Source: Mycobacterium kyogaense
GTDB taxonomy: Bacteria > Actinomycetota > Actinomycetes > Mycobacteriales > Mycobacteriaceae
Length of the DNA stretch: 55,863 nt
NCBI RefSeq assembly: GCF_003254575.1
Contig: NZ_QJUA01000038.1
Coordinates: 1 to 55,863, forward strand
Reading direction: 5' to 3'
Shown: piece after piece, positions 1 to 8,491 of the stretch
Layout of the letters: the number at the start of each line of letters is the position of its first letter
Numbering within the stretch: the stretch's first letter is position 1
Notes under the pieces: generated by a model
What the model was told of the DNA's origin: nothing
Seen by the model: the letters and a program-made list of their open reading frames with translations, nothing else
The model's database searches: none
Program-made: the position numbers and the translations under genes

Positions 1-127
1 GTCGGGCGCGACGGCGGTCGGGCACACCACGACCTCGGCGCCGTAGGCCCGCAGCACGTTCTGCTTGTCCTCGCTGACCTTGTCCGGGCAGACGAAAATG
101 CACTTGTAGCCGCGCTGCTGTGCGACC
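1..127. repeat. 127-bp exact direct copy of cbs bases 1456-1582
   Basis: By direct comparison every base of 1-127 matches 1456-1582, and identity ends at exactly 127 bases (128 is T, 1583 is A). A length of 127 at the very edge equals the largest k-mer commonly used by de Bruijn assemblers such as SPAdes, which leaves this kind of overlap at contig ends. Confidence 0.9.
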
Positions 128-189
128 TGGCCGCCGGGGGGCGGCGGATATCCACCGGGGGGCGGGTAACCGCCCGGGTTGTCAGTCAT
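1..189 (-). pseudogene. Chimeric 5' fragment: proline/glycine-rich antigen start fused to cbs sequence
   Basis: The ATG at 187-189 follows a strong GAGGAGGAAG ribosome binding site. It opens a Pro/Gly/Tyr repeat leader (MTDNPGGYPPPGGYPPP...) typical of mycobacterial proline-rich antigen (pra, Rv1078 type) membrane proteins, and pra is the expected neighbour after cbs. At position 128 the repeat stops abruptly. Bases 1-127 are identical to 1456-1582 inside cbs, in the same orientation and reading frame, so the encoded peptide jumps from PPPPGGQ to VAQQRGYKC of cystathionine beta-synthase. The leader is probably real. The join is probably an assembly artefact at a contig end rather than a functional fusion. 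The window edge truncates the fragment. Confidence 0.6.
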
Positions 190-429
190 CGAATCTTCCT
201 CCTCGGCTCGGATGGTTCAGTGCTGGACGAAAGTCTGGCGAGCAACCGGCCAAGCCACGGCGTGCAGACTGAATTCGGCAGCGAGACAACCGATCCCCAT
301 ACGGCGGGGACAGCCGAGACCCCGGCGGTTGCTCGCCCATGGTGCCTCCAGTCTGTTTCTTAGCTGGCAGCAAGCGAGATCACCATACCTGAGAGACGGC
401 TGCGAACAGCGGTTTTATCCGCTGTGCGC

Positions 430-1824
430 TCAGCGTCGCGAGCTGGTGTCGGACAGGTAGCCCAGCAGATCGTGCCGCGTCAGCACACCCACCGGCTTGC
501 CCTCCTCGACCACCATCACGGCGTCGCACTCGCGGAGTGTCTTCGCCGCGGTGCTCACCAGTTCGCCGGCGCCGATCAACGGCAACGCCGGGCTCATGTG
601 CTCACTGACGGCGTCGGCGAGCTTGGCGCGCCCTTCGAACACCGCGGACAGCAGCTCGCGCTCGGACACGCTGCCTGCCACCTCGCCCGCCATCACCGGC
701 GGCTCGGCACCGACCACCGGCATCTGGGACACCCCGTACTCCCGCAGGATGCCGATCGCGTCACGCACCGTCTCCGCGGGATGGGTGTGCACCAGGTCGG
801 GCAGCGCCCCGGACTTGCCGCGTAGCACGTCACCGACCGTGGACTCGGCGACCGAGCCGTCCAGTCGGCTGCGCAGGAACCCGTAGGAGGACATCCAGCC
901 GTCGTTGAAGATCTTGGACAGGTAGCCGCGGCCGCCGTCGGGCAGCAGGACCACGACCAGGGCGTCGGGACCCTCGCGCTCGGCGACCTGGATCGCGGCG
1001 TAGGCGGCCATTCCGCACGACCCGCCGACCAGCAGCGCCTCTTCACGTGCCAGCCGCCGCGTCATCTCGAACGAGTCCGCATCCGAGACGGCGATGATCT
1101 CGTCGGGCACCGCGGGGTCGTAGGCCGTGGGCCAGAAGTCCTCGCCGACACCTTCCACCAAGTAGGGCCGCCCGGTGCCGCCCGAGTACACCGAGCCTTC
1201 CGGATCGACGCCGACGACCTTGACCCGACCGTCGGAGACCTCTTTGAGGTAGCGGCCGGCACCGGTGATGGTGCCGCCGGTGCCCACGCCGGCCACGAAG
1301 TGGGTGATCTTGCCGTCGGTGTCCGCCCAGATCTCCGGCCCGGTGGTCTCGTAGTGGCTCTCCGGCCCCATCGGATTGGAGTACTGGTCGGGTTTCCACG
1401 CTCCGTCGATCTCGCTCACCAACCGGTTGGAGACGCTGTAGTAGCTGTCGGGATCGTCGGGCGCGACGGCGGTCGGGCACACCACGACCTCGGCGCCGTA
1501 GGCCCGCAGCACGTTCTGCTTGTCCTCGCTGACCTTGTCCGGGCAGACGAAAATGCACTTGTAGCCGCGCTGCTGTGCGACCAGCGCCAGGCCGACACCG
1601 GTGTTACCCGACGTGGGCTCGACGATCGTGCCTCCCGGCTTGAGCGCGCCGCTGGCCTCGGCGGCATCGATCATCTTGATCGCGATGCGGTCTTTGGAGC
1701 TGCCGCCCGGATTGAGATACTCCACCTTGGCGGCCACCGTCCCCGACCCCGGCGGAACCACCGAGTTCAGTTGCACCAGAGGGGTGTTGCCGATGAGCTC
1801 ACTGACGTGCCGGGCGATGCGCAT
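430..1824 (-). CDS. cbs: Cystathionine beta-synthase
   Basis: 464-residue PLP enzyme of transsulfuration that condenses serine (or an activated serine) with homocysteine to give cystathionine; cytosolic. The N-terminal two thirds is a fold-type II PLP domain with the Schiff-base lysine K44 in GGSSKDR, the PLP-ring loop EPTSGNTGVG and the phosphate-binding loop GTGGTITG. The C-terminal 120 or so residues look like a pair of CBS (Bateman) domains, which bind adenosyl ligands in the family. The start MRIARHVSELIGNTPL is canonical. It lies 29 bp downstream of lipU on the same strand, so the two are probably cotranscribed, as in the M. tuberculosis lipU-cbs-pra order. A metB-type partner would be expected beyond the left edge. 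Confidence 0.95.
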   Translation of the reverse strand: MRIARHVSELIGNTPLVQLNSVVPPGSGTVAAKVEYLNPGGSSKDRIAIKMIDAAEASGALKPGGTIVEPTSGNTGVGLALVAQQRGYKCIFVCPDKVSEDKQNVLRAYGAEVVVCPTAVAPDDPDSYYSVSNRLVSEIDGAWKPDQYSNPMGPESHYETTGPEIWADTDGKITHFVAGVGTGGTITGAGRYLKEVSDGRVKVVGVDPEGSVYSGGTGRPYLVEGVGEDFWPTAYDPAVPDEIIAVSDADSFEMTRRLAREEALLVGGSCGMAAYAAIQVAEREGPDALVVVLLPDGGRGYLSKIFNDGWMSSYGFLRSRLDGSVAESTVGDVLRGKSGALPDLVHTHPAETVRDAIGILREYGVSQMPVVGAEPPVMAGEVAGSVSERELLSAVFEGRAKLADAVSEHMSPALPLIGAGELVSTAAKTLRECDAVMVVEEGKPVGVLTRHDLLGYLSDTSSRR

Positions 1825-1853
1825 GCATCCATCGTCTCAGGCCCGCCAGGCGA

Positions 1854-2924
1854 CTACCAGGTGGCCTCTCGGATGTACTCACCGATCTGCTTGATCGACC
1901 GGCTGGCCTCGGGTACTGCCGGCGCGCCGAGCTGGAAGACGTGCATCTGGCCGGGCCAGACACGGACCTCCACCGGCACCCCGGACTCGGCGAGTAGACG
2001 AGCCGCTTTCCTCGCGTCGCTGAGCAGTACCTCCGAGCCGGAGACGTGGATCAGCGTGCGTGGCAGGCCGGGCTCGATGTGGTCGAGCGGTTCGTAGGTC
2101 TCCTCGGGCTTGCCGTTGACGACGCGCTTCTTTCCGGCCTGCTCGATCAACTCGATCAGTGCGTGAAAAGCCTTGGGCGGGAACATCACATCGCTACCGA
2201 TGTTGGGATGCTCGGCGCGCGCCTCGTTGTCGATCTCGAACAGAGGGGACATCGTGACGATGGCCGCGGGGGTCTCGGAACCGTAGCCCTCGACGCCCTC
2301 GAATTGCAGGCGCTCGGCCAGCGACAGCGCCAGATAGCCGCCCGCGGAATCACCGGCGAGCACGATCTGATCCGGCTCGTAGCCGGTCTCCCGCAGCCAG
2401 CGGTAGGCGTCGAAGCAATCGTCGAGTGCGGTGCCCACCGAATGCTTGGGGATCATTCGGTAGTTGACGACGAGCACCGGCGCATCGGCGTACTGCGACA
2501 GCGCGGTCACCAGACGACCGTGGGTGTGTACGCCACAGGTCAGGAACGCGCCGCCGTGCATGTAGAGGATCACGCTGCGCTTACCGTCGGCGGGCAGGAC
2601 ACCCGCCGCACGCACCAGCTGAGCCGTGCAGTGGGGCAGCGAGATCGTCGCCCGCACGGTGCCGGGGACCGGGCGGATGACGCGTGCGGCGAAGTCCACC
2701 ACACCCCACGGCCAGGGCAGCTTGGGGGCGTAGCTGCCAACGGAGAGGAATGGCTTGATCGTCGCCATCGCCGCCAGGCCCAGCAAGCGTCCGGCGATAC
2801 TCGGACCGTCCTCGACGACCTCGACCGGGGCCCCGTCACTGACCGGGAAACGGCGTGGTTTGTGTTCACGACCAGGCTTGATGCCCAGGTGTGCAGTACT
2901 GGGGACCTTGCTCGGTGCCGTCAT
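1854..2924 (-). CDS. lipU: Alpha/beta-hydrolase of the hormone-sensitive-lipase family (LipU-like)
   Basis: Esterase/lipase of about 356 residues. It shows the HSL-family oxyanion motif in YMHGGAFL, the nucleophile elbow GDSAGGY and late Asp and His residues (LLSDARK, MHVFQ) that complete the triad. No signal peptide is evident. I prefer the ATG at 2922-2924 (MTAPSKVP) because GGGAG lies 8 nt upstream; a GTG at 2931-2933 would add three residues. It is the first gene of a leftward unit with cbs, and a 190-bp divergent control region separates it from the SGNH hydrolase. The physiological ester substrate is not known. Confidence 0.9.
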   Translation of the reverse strand: MTAPSKVPSTAHLGIKPGREHKPRRFPVSDGAPVEVVEDGPSIAGRLLGLAAMATIKPFLSVGSYAPKLPWPWGVVDFAARVIRPVPGTVRATISLPHCTAQLVRAAGVLPADGKRSVILYMHGGAFLTCGVHTHGRLVTALSQYADAPVLVVNYRMIPKHSVGTALDDCFDAYRWLRETGYEPDQIVLAGDSAGGYLALSLAERLQFEGVEGYGSETPAAIVTMSPLFEIDNEARAEHPNIGSDVMFPPKAFHALIELIEQAGKKRVVNGKPEETYEPLDHIEPGLPRTLIHVSGSEVLLSDARKAARLLAESGVPVEVRVWPGQMHVFQLGAPAVPEASRSIKQIGEYIREATW

Positions 2925-3015
2925 CGCCACCACTCCCTACGCCGTTGTAGTACCGGGATCAGCCAAGATACTCAGACAACCTCTGTACTTAGCTTGGCAC
3001 TTGTAACCATTATCA

Positions 3016-3035
3016 CAATCGTTTAAACGCGATTG
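3016..3035. promoter_or_regulatory. Palindromic site between lipU and the SGNH hydrolase
   Basis: CGTTTAAACG (3020-3029) is a perfect 10-bp palindrome inside CAATCG...CGATTG arms, in the AT-richer divergent promoter region. It is followed by a direct repeat of TTGATACC. A regulator site is inferred; the regulator is unknown. Confidence 0.35.
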
Positions 3036-3118
3036 ATACCGGACTTGATACCGCACTGTGACCGCGGATTCCGTATGCCGGTCGGTTATCCGGCGGGGGC
3101 CCACCTAAACTCGCACAC

Positions 3119-4093
3119 GTGGGCTCCAGCCACCGCGCTCCTCACGTCCGCCGATCGACCGTCGCGCTGGCGGCAGTCGCGACGCTCGCGTCCACCGGGT
3201 CGCTGTACGTCGGGGCGCGCAACCTGCTCACCGGACAGGCAGATCAGGCTCGCCGCGTCATCCCGAAGTCCTGGGACGTCCCCCCACGCGCCGACGGGGT
3301 CTACTCACCCGACGGCGGCCCCGTGACCCGCTGGTATCGCGGCGTGCCGTTCGACCTGCACCTGATGATCTTCGGGGACTCCACCGCGACCGGTTACGGC
3401 TGCGCGACCGCCGACGAAGTACCCGGCGTGCTGCTGGCCCGCGGCCTGGCGAAGGAATCGGGCAAGCGCATCCGGCTCAGCACCAAGGCGATCGTCGGTG
3501 CCACGTCCAAGGGACTGTCCGGTCAGATCGACGCGATGTTCGTCGCGGGTCCGCCCCCGGACGCGGCGGTCATCATGATCGGCGCCAATGACATCACCGC
3601 CCCCAACGGGCTGGGGCCGTCGGCGCGCCGGTTGGGCCGCGCGGTGCAACGGCTCCGCAGCAGCGGCGCGGTCGTCGTCGTCGGCACATGCCCGGACTTC
3701 GGGGTGATCAAGGCGATTCCGCAGCCGCTGCGCTGGGTGGCGCGCGGCCGCGGCCTGCGGTTGGCCCGGGCACAGGCCGGCGAGGTGCGGGCTGCCGGCG
3801 GCGTGCCGGTGCCGTTCTCCGACCTGTTGGCACCGCACTTCTACGAGGCGCCCGACGAGCTCTTCTCACCCGACATGTTCCACCCCTCGGCGGCGGGCTA
3901 TTCGTTGGCCGCCCAGCAGTTGTTGCCCGCGCTGTGCGCTGCGCTCGGTGAGTTCGTCAGCAGCGAGCCCGCCGAGGCGGCCCTGGAATCGCGCTCCGGT
4001 GAGGGATCGTTGCTGTCGCGGATCGGCAATCTCGGCCGGCTGTGGCGCCGCTCCACCGGGGTCCCAGCGCCGATCGTCGTGGCTGCGAGCTAG
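3119..4093 (+). CDS. SGNH/GDSL-family hydrolase, membrane-anchored or exported (Rv1075c-like)
   Basis: 324 residues with a GTG start. Residues about 10-32 form a hydrophobic, alanine-rich segment that could be a signal anchor. The SGNH blocks follow in order: FGDSTATGYG (nucleophile Ser), a Gly-containing oxyanion region, GANDIT (block III Asn) and a C-terminal DMFHPSAAGY with the catalytic Asp/His pair. The family hydrolyses esters of lipids or sugars at the cell envelope. It is followed after 38 bp by fadA3 on the same strand, the same order as Rv1075c-Rv1074c, which suggests cotranscription. The substrate cannot be told from sequence. Confidence 0.88.
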   Translation: MGSSHRAPHVRRSTVALAAVATLASTGSLYVGARNLLTGQADQARRVIPKSWDVPPRADGVYSPDGGPVTRWYRGVPFDLHLMIFGDSTATGYGCATADEVPGVLLARGLAKESGKRIRLSTKAIVGATSKGLSGQIDAMFVAGPPPDAAVIMIGANDITAPNGLGPSARRLGRAVQRLRSSGAVVVVGTCPDFGVIKAIPQPLRWVARGRGLRLARAQAGEVRAAGGVPVPFSDLLAPHFYEAPDELFSPDMFHPSAAGYSLAAQQLLPALCAALGEFVSSEPAEAALESRSGEGSLLSRIGNLGRLWRRSTGVPAPIVVAAS

Positions 4094-4131
4094 GTTCACA
4101 GATAGTTCTCGCTGTCTACCGAGGAGTCGTC

Positions 4132-5349
4132 ATGCCCGAAGCCGTCATCGTCGCCACCGCCCGCTCCCCCATCGGCCGCGCCAACAAGGGCTCCCTGGTG
4201 TCCATGCGGCCCGACGATCTGGCCGCACAGATGGTCAAGGCGGCGCTCGACAAGGTGCCGGCACTGGACCCGCGCGAGATCGACGACCTGATGCTGGGCT
4301 GTGGGCAGCCCGGCGGTGAAGCGGGCTTCAACATCGGCCGCGCCGTGGCGGTGCAGCTGGGTTACGACTTCCTGCCGGGCACCACGGTCAACCGGTACTG
4401 CTCGTCGTCGTTGCAGACCACGCGGATGGCTTTCCACGCGATCAAGGCGGGCGAGGGTGATGCCTTCATCTCGGCCGGCGTGGAGACCGTGTCGCGTTTC
4501 CTCAAGGGCACCTCCGACGGGTGGCCGGACTCGAAGAACGAGTTGTACGCCGACGCTCAGGCCCGCACCGATCAGGCCGCCGCGGGCGCGACTGAGTGGC
4601 ACGATCCGCGCGAGGACGGCCTGCTGCCCGACGTGTACATCGCGATGGGCCAGACGGCGGAGAACGTCGTGCTGCACACCGGGATCAGCCGTGAGGACCA
4701 GGACCACTGGGGCGTGCGGTCGCAGAACCGGGCCGAAGAGGCCATCAAGAGCGGGTTCTTCGAGCGGGAGATCTCGCCCGTCACGCTGCCCGACGGCACC
4801 GTCGTCAGCACCGATGACGGCCCGCGCGCCGGCACCACCTACGAGGCCGTCAGCCAGCTCAAGCCGGTGTTCCGGCCCAACGGCACGATCACTGCAGGCA
4901 ATGCGTGCCCGCTGAACGACGGTGCGGCCGCGGTGGTCATCATGAGCGACACCAAGGCCAAGGAGCTGGGGCTGACCCCGTTGGCGCGCATCGTGTCGAC
5001 AGGTGTGTCGGGTCTGTCGCCGGAGATCATGGGCCTCGGCCCGATCGAGGCAGTGCGCAAGGCGCTGGGCAACGCGAAGATGTCGATCTCCGACATCGAC
5101 CTGTACGAGATCAACGAGGCGTTCGCGGTTCAGGTGCTGGGGTCGGCGCGTGAGCTCGGCATGGACGAGGAGAAGTTGAACGTCTCCGGTGGCGCGATCG
5201 CGCTCGGGCATCCGTTCGGCATGACCGGCGCCCGGATCACCGCCACGCTGCTGAACAACCTGGCCACCCACGACAAGACCTTCGGCATCGAGACGATGTG
5301 CGTGGGCGGCGGGCAGGGCATGGCGATGGTCGTGGAGCGCCTCTCCTGA
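4132..5349 (+). CDS. fadA3: Acetyl-CoA C-acyltransferase (thiolase)
   Basis: 405-residue degradative-type thiolase that cleaves 3-ketoacyl-CoA with CoA in beta-oxidation. The start is the ATG at 4132 behind GAGGAG; an upstream ATG at 4042 in the same frame lies inside the previous gene and lacks support. The acyl-accepting cysteine is C90 in VNRYCSSSLQTT. The NEAFAVQ, GGAIALGHPFG (His) and CVGGGQGMA (second Cys) motifs are all present, so it should be active. The enoyl-CoA hydratases further right make this a fatty-acid/acyl-CoA degradation neighbourhood. Confidence 0.95.
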   Translation: MPEAVIVATARSPIGRANKGSLVSMRPDDLAAQMVKAALDKVPALDPREIDDLMLGCGQPGGEAGFNIGRAVAVQLGYDFLPGTTVNRYCSSSLQTTRMAFHAIKAGEGDAFISAGVETVSRFLKGTSDGWPDSKNELYADAQARTDQAAAGATEWHDPREDGLLPDVYIAMGQTAENVVLHTGISREDQDHWGVRSQNRAEEAIKSGFFEREISPVTLPDGTVVSTDDGPRAGTTYEAVSQLKPVFRPNGTITAGNACPLNDGAAAVVIMSDTKAKELGLTPLARIVSTGVSGLSPEIMGLGPIEAVRKALGNAKMSISDIDLYEINEAFAVQVLGSARELGMDEEKLNVSGGAIALGHPFGMTGARITATLLNNLATHDKTFGIETMCVGGGQGMAMVVERLS

Positions 5350-5354
5350 CTTCT

Positions 5355-5378
5355 GCGCCGAGACTGCGGGGAGATCGC
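5355..5378 (+). repeat. Left copy of a 24-bp direct repeat flanking the DUF559-type gene
   Basis: Matches 6290-6313 at 23 of 24 positions in the same orientation; the core is AGACTGCGGGGAGATCGC. The two copies bracket one small gene, like a mini-mobile unit or a recombination scar. Confidence 0.8.
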
Positions 5379-5408
5379 GTCATCAGCTGATTTCTCGATC
5401 TCCCCGCA
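5365..5408. terminator. Bidirectional hairpin between fadA3 and the DUF559-type gene
   Basis: TGCGGGGAGATCG (5365-5377) pairs perfectly with CGATCTCCCCGCA (5396-5408) around an 18-nt loop. It lies downstream of fadA3 and covers the last codons (RGDREIS) of the convergent gene, so it may terminate both. Confidence 0.55.
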
Positions 5409-6255
5409 ATCTCGCGGCCCATGCGCGGGCGATTCTGGCCCGAATGTCGACCTCCCGGTCGGTCTTGATGACACGGACCACCAGCCAGTCGATCTCACGC
5501 AGATCCTCGGAACGGCGAATGTCTCTGGCGTACTGCGCGTCGTCGACGCGGTGCTGCTCTCCGTCGTACTCGACCGCGATCATCGCGTCGGGCCACCCCA
5601 TGTCGAGGTAGTACCGACGCCGGCCGTCCGCACTGCGCACCGGAATTTGCGTGTGTGGGCGCGGATAGTGGGCGCTAGTGATCAATAGCCGCAACCAGGT
5701 CTCTTTCGGTGACGCCGATCCCGCGTCGTAGAGGTCCATGACCTTCTCGAGTTGTCGCAGCCCCCGAGCGCCGCGGTGCGCGCGAGCACAGGCGAGGACG
5801 TCCTCGGCGCGAAGGCCCGTGGCATGGCCCAGGGCGTCCACGCGTGCGACCGCCTCACCGATTCGGCCCCGCCGCGCCAGGTCGTATGCAGTTCGCGTGA
5901 TCGTCGTCAGTCTCATCCCGTCGGGGCGGACCATGAACTCGTCTGAGCGCAACCGGGCGTCCATGGTGCGCACCCCCAGCGGCCGCCGGGCATTCGGCCA
6001 GACGAGTTCGATCGGCAGCGTGTCGTCGATCCATGCTGCACCGTGCAGGGCCGCCGCTGTCAGCCCGGCGATCACTCCTTCGCGATGCGACCACAACCAT
6101 GCCGCTGCGGCGCGATGCTCGAGCCCGGGCTCGACGCCACATGGAACGTAGACATCCGGGAAGACTGCACGATAGCTCGAGCGCAGTTGATGCTTCTTCA
6201 CGCGACCATCGGCGATGGCTTCGCTTCCGACAAACGGCCAGATCGGTGGCGTCAT
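5383..6255 (-). CDS. AbiEi-like / DUF559 endonuclease-domain protein
   Basis: 290 residues from ATG 6253-6255 (MTPPIWPFVGSEAI). The N-terminal half resembles the winged-helix and transcription-antitoxin-like domain of AbiEi-type proteins common in actinobacteria (SYRAVFPDVYVP...GLTAAALHGA). The C-terminal part carries a Vsr/DUF559-type nuclease core: MGWPDAMIAVEYDGEQH supplies the Asp...Glu pair, followed by RDIRRSEDLREIDWLVVRV. Orthologues are very numerous and variably placed in mycobacteria, and no toxin partner is adjacent. The whole gene is bracketed by 24-bp direct repeats and its last codons lie in one of them, so it looks like an insertion between fadA3 and the next conserved gene. 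Function is unknown; a DNA-cleaving or antitoxin role is inference. Confidence 0.75.
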   Translation of the reverse strand: MTPPIWPFVGSEAIADGRVKKHQLRSSYRAVFPDVYVPCGVEPGLEHRAAAAWLWSHREGVIAGLTAAALHGAAWIDDTLPIELVWPNARRPLGVRTMDARLRSDEFMVRPDGMRLTTITRTAYDLARRGRIGEAVARVDALGHATGLRAEDVLACARAHRGARGLRQLEKVMDLYDAGSASPKETWLRLLITSAHYPRPHTQIPVRSADGRRRYYLDMGWPDAMIAVEYDGEQHRVDDAQYARDIRRSEDLREIDWLVVRVIKTDREVDIRARIARAWAARLRGDREIS

Positions 6256-6289
6256 GGCGCCACCATCACACGCTGCAAGATCCCAATCG

Positions 6290-6313
6290 GCGCCCAGACT
6301 GCGGGGAGATCGC
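6290..6313 (+). repeat. Right copy of the 24-bp direct repeat
   Basis: Differs from 5355-5378 at one position. It also starts a small inverted repeat (AGATCGC...GCGATCT). Confidence 0.8.
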
Positions 6314-6377
6314 AATCTGTGGATGAAATGCGATCTGTGAGCAGTTTCGGCGTGGAAGCACACCACGACACGAAAAA

Positions 6378-6403
6378 GGGCGCCCACCTTTCGGTGAGCG
6401 CCC
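6378..6403 (-). terminator. Terminator after the Bax-inhibitor-1 gene
   Basis: GGGCGCCCACC pairs with GGTGAGCGCCC around a TTTC loop with one internal mismatch. An A-run on the + strand (T-run on the transcribed - strand) adjoins it, 16 bp past the stop codon of the leftward gene. Confidence 0.7.
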
Positions 6404-6418
6404 CTCTCCGCGCGATGA

Positions 6419-7273
6419 CTAGTCGCTGTTGAAGTAGCTGAGCAGGCGCAGGATCTCGATGTAGAGCCACACCAGAGTCACGGTCAGGCCCAGCGCGATA
6501 CCCCAGGCTGCCTTCTCCGGCGCACCGGCGCGGATCATCTGGTCGGCCGAGTCGAAGTCGATCAGGAAGCTGAACGCCGCCAGACCGATGCAGACCAGCG
6601 AGAAGATGATCGCGATGGGGCCACCGCTGCGGAGGCCGAGGCCCTCACCGCCGCCGACACCGAACAGCGCCAGCACGAAGTTGCCCAGCATCAACGCCAG
6701 CACACCGAAGAGGCCGGCCACGATGAAGCGGGTGAACTTCGGCGTCACCCGGATGGCGCCGGTCTTGTAGACGACGAGCATGCCGGCGAACACGCCGAGG
6801 GTGCCGAGGACCGCCTGGCTGATCAGAGCGCCGGCGCTGACACCGGAGACCATCAGGTTGGCGACGACGAACGAGAACGCACCGAGGAACAGGCCCTCCA
6901 GCGCCGCGTAGGTCAGCACGATGGCGGGGTTGTCCTGCTTACGGCCGAAGGTCGCGATCAGCACCAGGACGAGACCGCCGAGCGCGCCGATCAGCGTGAA
7001 CGGCATGGCGAGCGCGATGTTGGACGCCACCAGGAAGTACGACACCACGGCAACGGCCGACAGCACTGCCAGCGTCATGCCGGTCTTGGTGACGACGTCG
7101 TCGATGGTCAGCGGGCGCGAAACACCCGTCTGACGCTGATCGGGGTAGGTGGCATAGGGATCGGCGTGTACCGCTTGCGCACCGTAGCCGGCGGCTCCGG
7201 TACCGAATTGCGCGTATCCGCCTTGCTGCCCCTTGGGCAGCGTGCGAAATACCGGGTTGCTGCTCTCGCGCAC
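6419..7273 (-). CDS. Bax inhibitor-1/YccA family membrane protein
   Basis: 284 residues with seven hydrophobic segments after a soluble, Gly/Tyr/Gln-rich N-terminus of about 85 residues; fits the BI-1 (TMBIM) family. The family forms Ca2+/H+-sensitive membrane channels, but the bacterial role is poorly defined. The GTG at 7271-7273 is chosen because AAAGGA lies 7 nt upstream; in-frame ATGs further up add a non-conserved extension. The C-terminus ends IEILRLLSYFNSD, as in family members. In M. tuberculosis the same position beside echA9 holds Rv1072, a transmembrane protein, which is probably the orthologue. It is divergent from echA9. Confidence 0.88.
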   Translation of the reverse strand: MRESSNPVFRTLPKGQQGGYAQFGTGAAGYGAQAVHADPYATYPDQRQTGVSRPLTIDDVVTKTGMTLAVLSAVAVVSYFLVASNIALAMPFTLIGALGGLVLVLIATFGRKQDNPAIVLTYAALEGLFLGAFSFVVANLMVSGVSAGALISQAVLGTLGVFAGMLVVYKTGAIRVTPKFTRFIVAGLFGVLALMLGNFVLALFGVGGGEGLGLRSGGPIAIIFSLVCIGLAAFSFLIDFDSADQMIRAGAPEKAAWGIALGLTVTLVWLYIEILRLLSYFNSD

Positions 7274-7433
7274 CGTCGGTTCCTTTCCTGATGTCGTGAT
7301 TCGGCCTGTGCCGAACATCGGTTCAACGATCGACACGTCGGGACGGTTCCCGAGAATCGAATCTGTTCCCAGCCTTCTCACAGGAACCTTACCCGGCGCC
7401 CTCCGATCAGGGGCGACGATCTAGATTGCTGGC

Positions 7434-8468
7434 GTGGATCAAAACGAGGATCTCCTAGTAACGGTGCGCGGGCATGTCGGGCACCTGACCCTCAACCGAC
7501 CCAAGGCCATCAACTCCCTGACCCACCCGATGGTCACCGAGATGACGGCCGCCCTGACGGCGTGGGAGCACGACGACGACGTCCACGCGGTCGTCGTTTC
7601 CGGCGCGGGCGACCGTGGCCTGTGCGCAGGCGGTGACATCGTCGCGATCTACCACAGCGCGAAGGCCGGTGGCGCCGAGGCTCGCCAGTTCTGGCACGAC
7701 GAATACCTGCTCAACGCGTACATCGGCCGCTACCCCAAACCGTATGTCGCGCTGATGAACGGCATCACGATGGGCGGCGGCGTGGGCATCAGCGCGCACG
7801 GGGACGTCCGCGTGGTCACCGAGGCGACGAAGATGGCCATGCCGGAGGTCGGCATCGGCTTCGTGCCCGACGTCGGCGGCACCCGCATCCTGGCCCATGC
7901 ACCGGGGTTACTCGGCCTTCACGCCGCGCTGACGGGCGCGCCGTTCGGTGGTGCCGATGCGATCGCGATGGGCTTCGCCGACCACTATGTACCGCACGCC
8001 GATCTCGCCTCGTTCGTCGAAGCGATCGAGTCCGACGGCGTGGACCGCGCGGTCGCGAAGTTCGCGCAGGAGCCGCCGGCCGGCGAGTTGGCGGGTCATC
8101 GTGAGTGGATCGATCGCTGCTACGCGGGCGAGTCTGTCGCCGGCATCGTCGATGCCCTGCGCAACGAGGAGGACCCCGCGGCCACCAAGGCTGCCGATCT
8201 GATCAGCTCCCGCTCCCCCGTCGCGCTGTCGGTGACGCTGGCGGCCGTACGCCGCGCCCGCTCGTTGTCATCACTGGAAGATGTTCTGCAGCAGGAGTTC
8301 CGGGTGTCCTGCGCGGCGCTGCGCTCCCATGATCTGGTCGAGGGCATCCGGGCGCAGGTCATCGACAAGGACCGCAACCCGCAGTGGAATCCGGCGACGC
8401 TGGATGCTGTCACAGACGCCGACGTGGAAGCCTACTTCCAGGCCACCGACCCCGACCTGACCTTCTAG
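7434..8468 (+). CDS. echA9: 3-hydroxyisobutyryl-CoA hydrolase-type crotonase
   Basis: 344 residues with a GTG start. Crotonase fold with oxyanion-hole segments CAGGDIVAIY and MNGITMGGGVGIS and catalytic-region residues MAMPEVGIGFVPDVGG. Length and motifs match 3-hydroxyisobutyryl-CoA hydrolase (valine degradation) rather than a classical hydratase. It is annotated echA9 in M. tuberculosis (Rv1071c). echA8 follows after 23 bp on the same strand. Substrate assignment rests on family resemblance only. Confidence 0.9.
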   Translation: MDQNEDLLVTVRGHVGHLTLNRPKAINSLTHPMVTEMTAALTAWEHDDDVHAVVVSGAGDRGLCAGGDIVAIYHSAKAGGAEARQFWHDEYLLNAYIGRYPKPYVALMNGITMGGGVGISAHGDVRVVTEATKMAMPEVGIGFVPDVGGTRILAHAPGLLGLHAALTGAPFGGADAIAMGFADHYVPHADLASFVEAIESDGVDRAVAKFAQEPPAGELAGHREWIDRCYAGESVAGIVDALRNEEDPAATKAADLISSRSPVALSVTLAAVRRARSLSSLEDVLQQEFRVSCAALRSHDLVEGIRAQVIDKDRNPQWNPATLDAVTDADVEAYFQATDPDLTF

Positions 8469-8491
8469 ACCGAGACGCACCAGGAGCAGCC

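Noticed and set aside
7313..7328. LexA-like CCGAACATCGGTTCAA upstream of the Bax-inhibitor-1 gene
   Set aside because: Two mismatches to the SOS consensus and no contextual reason for SOS control. Unlike the 22284 site, the extended GAACA..TGTTC core is absent.
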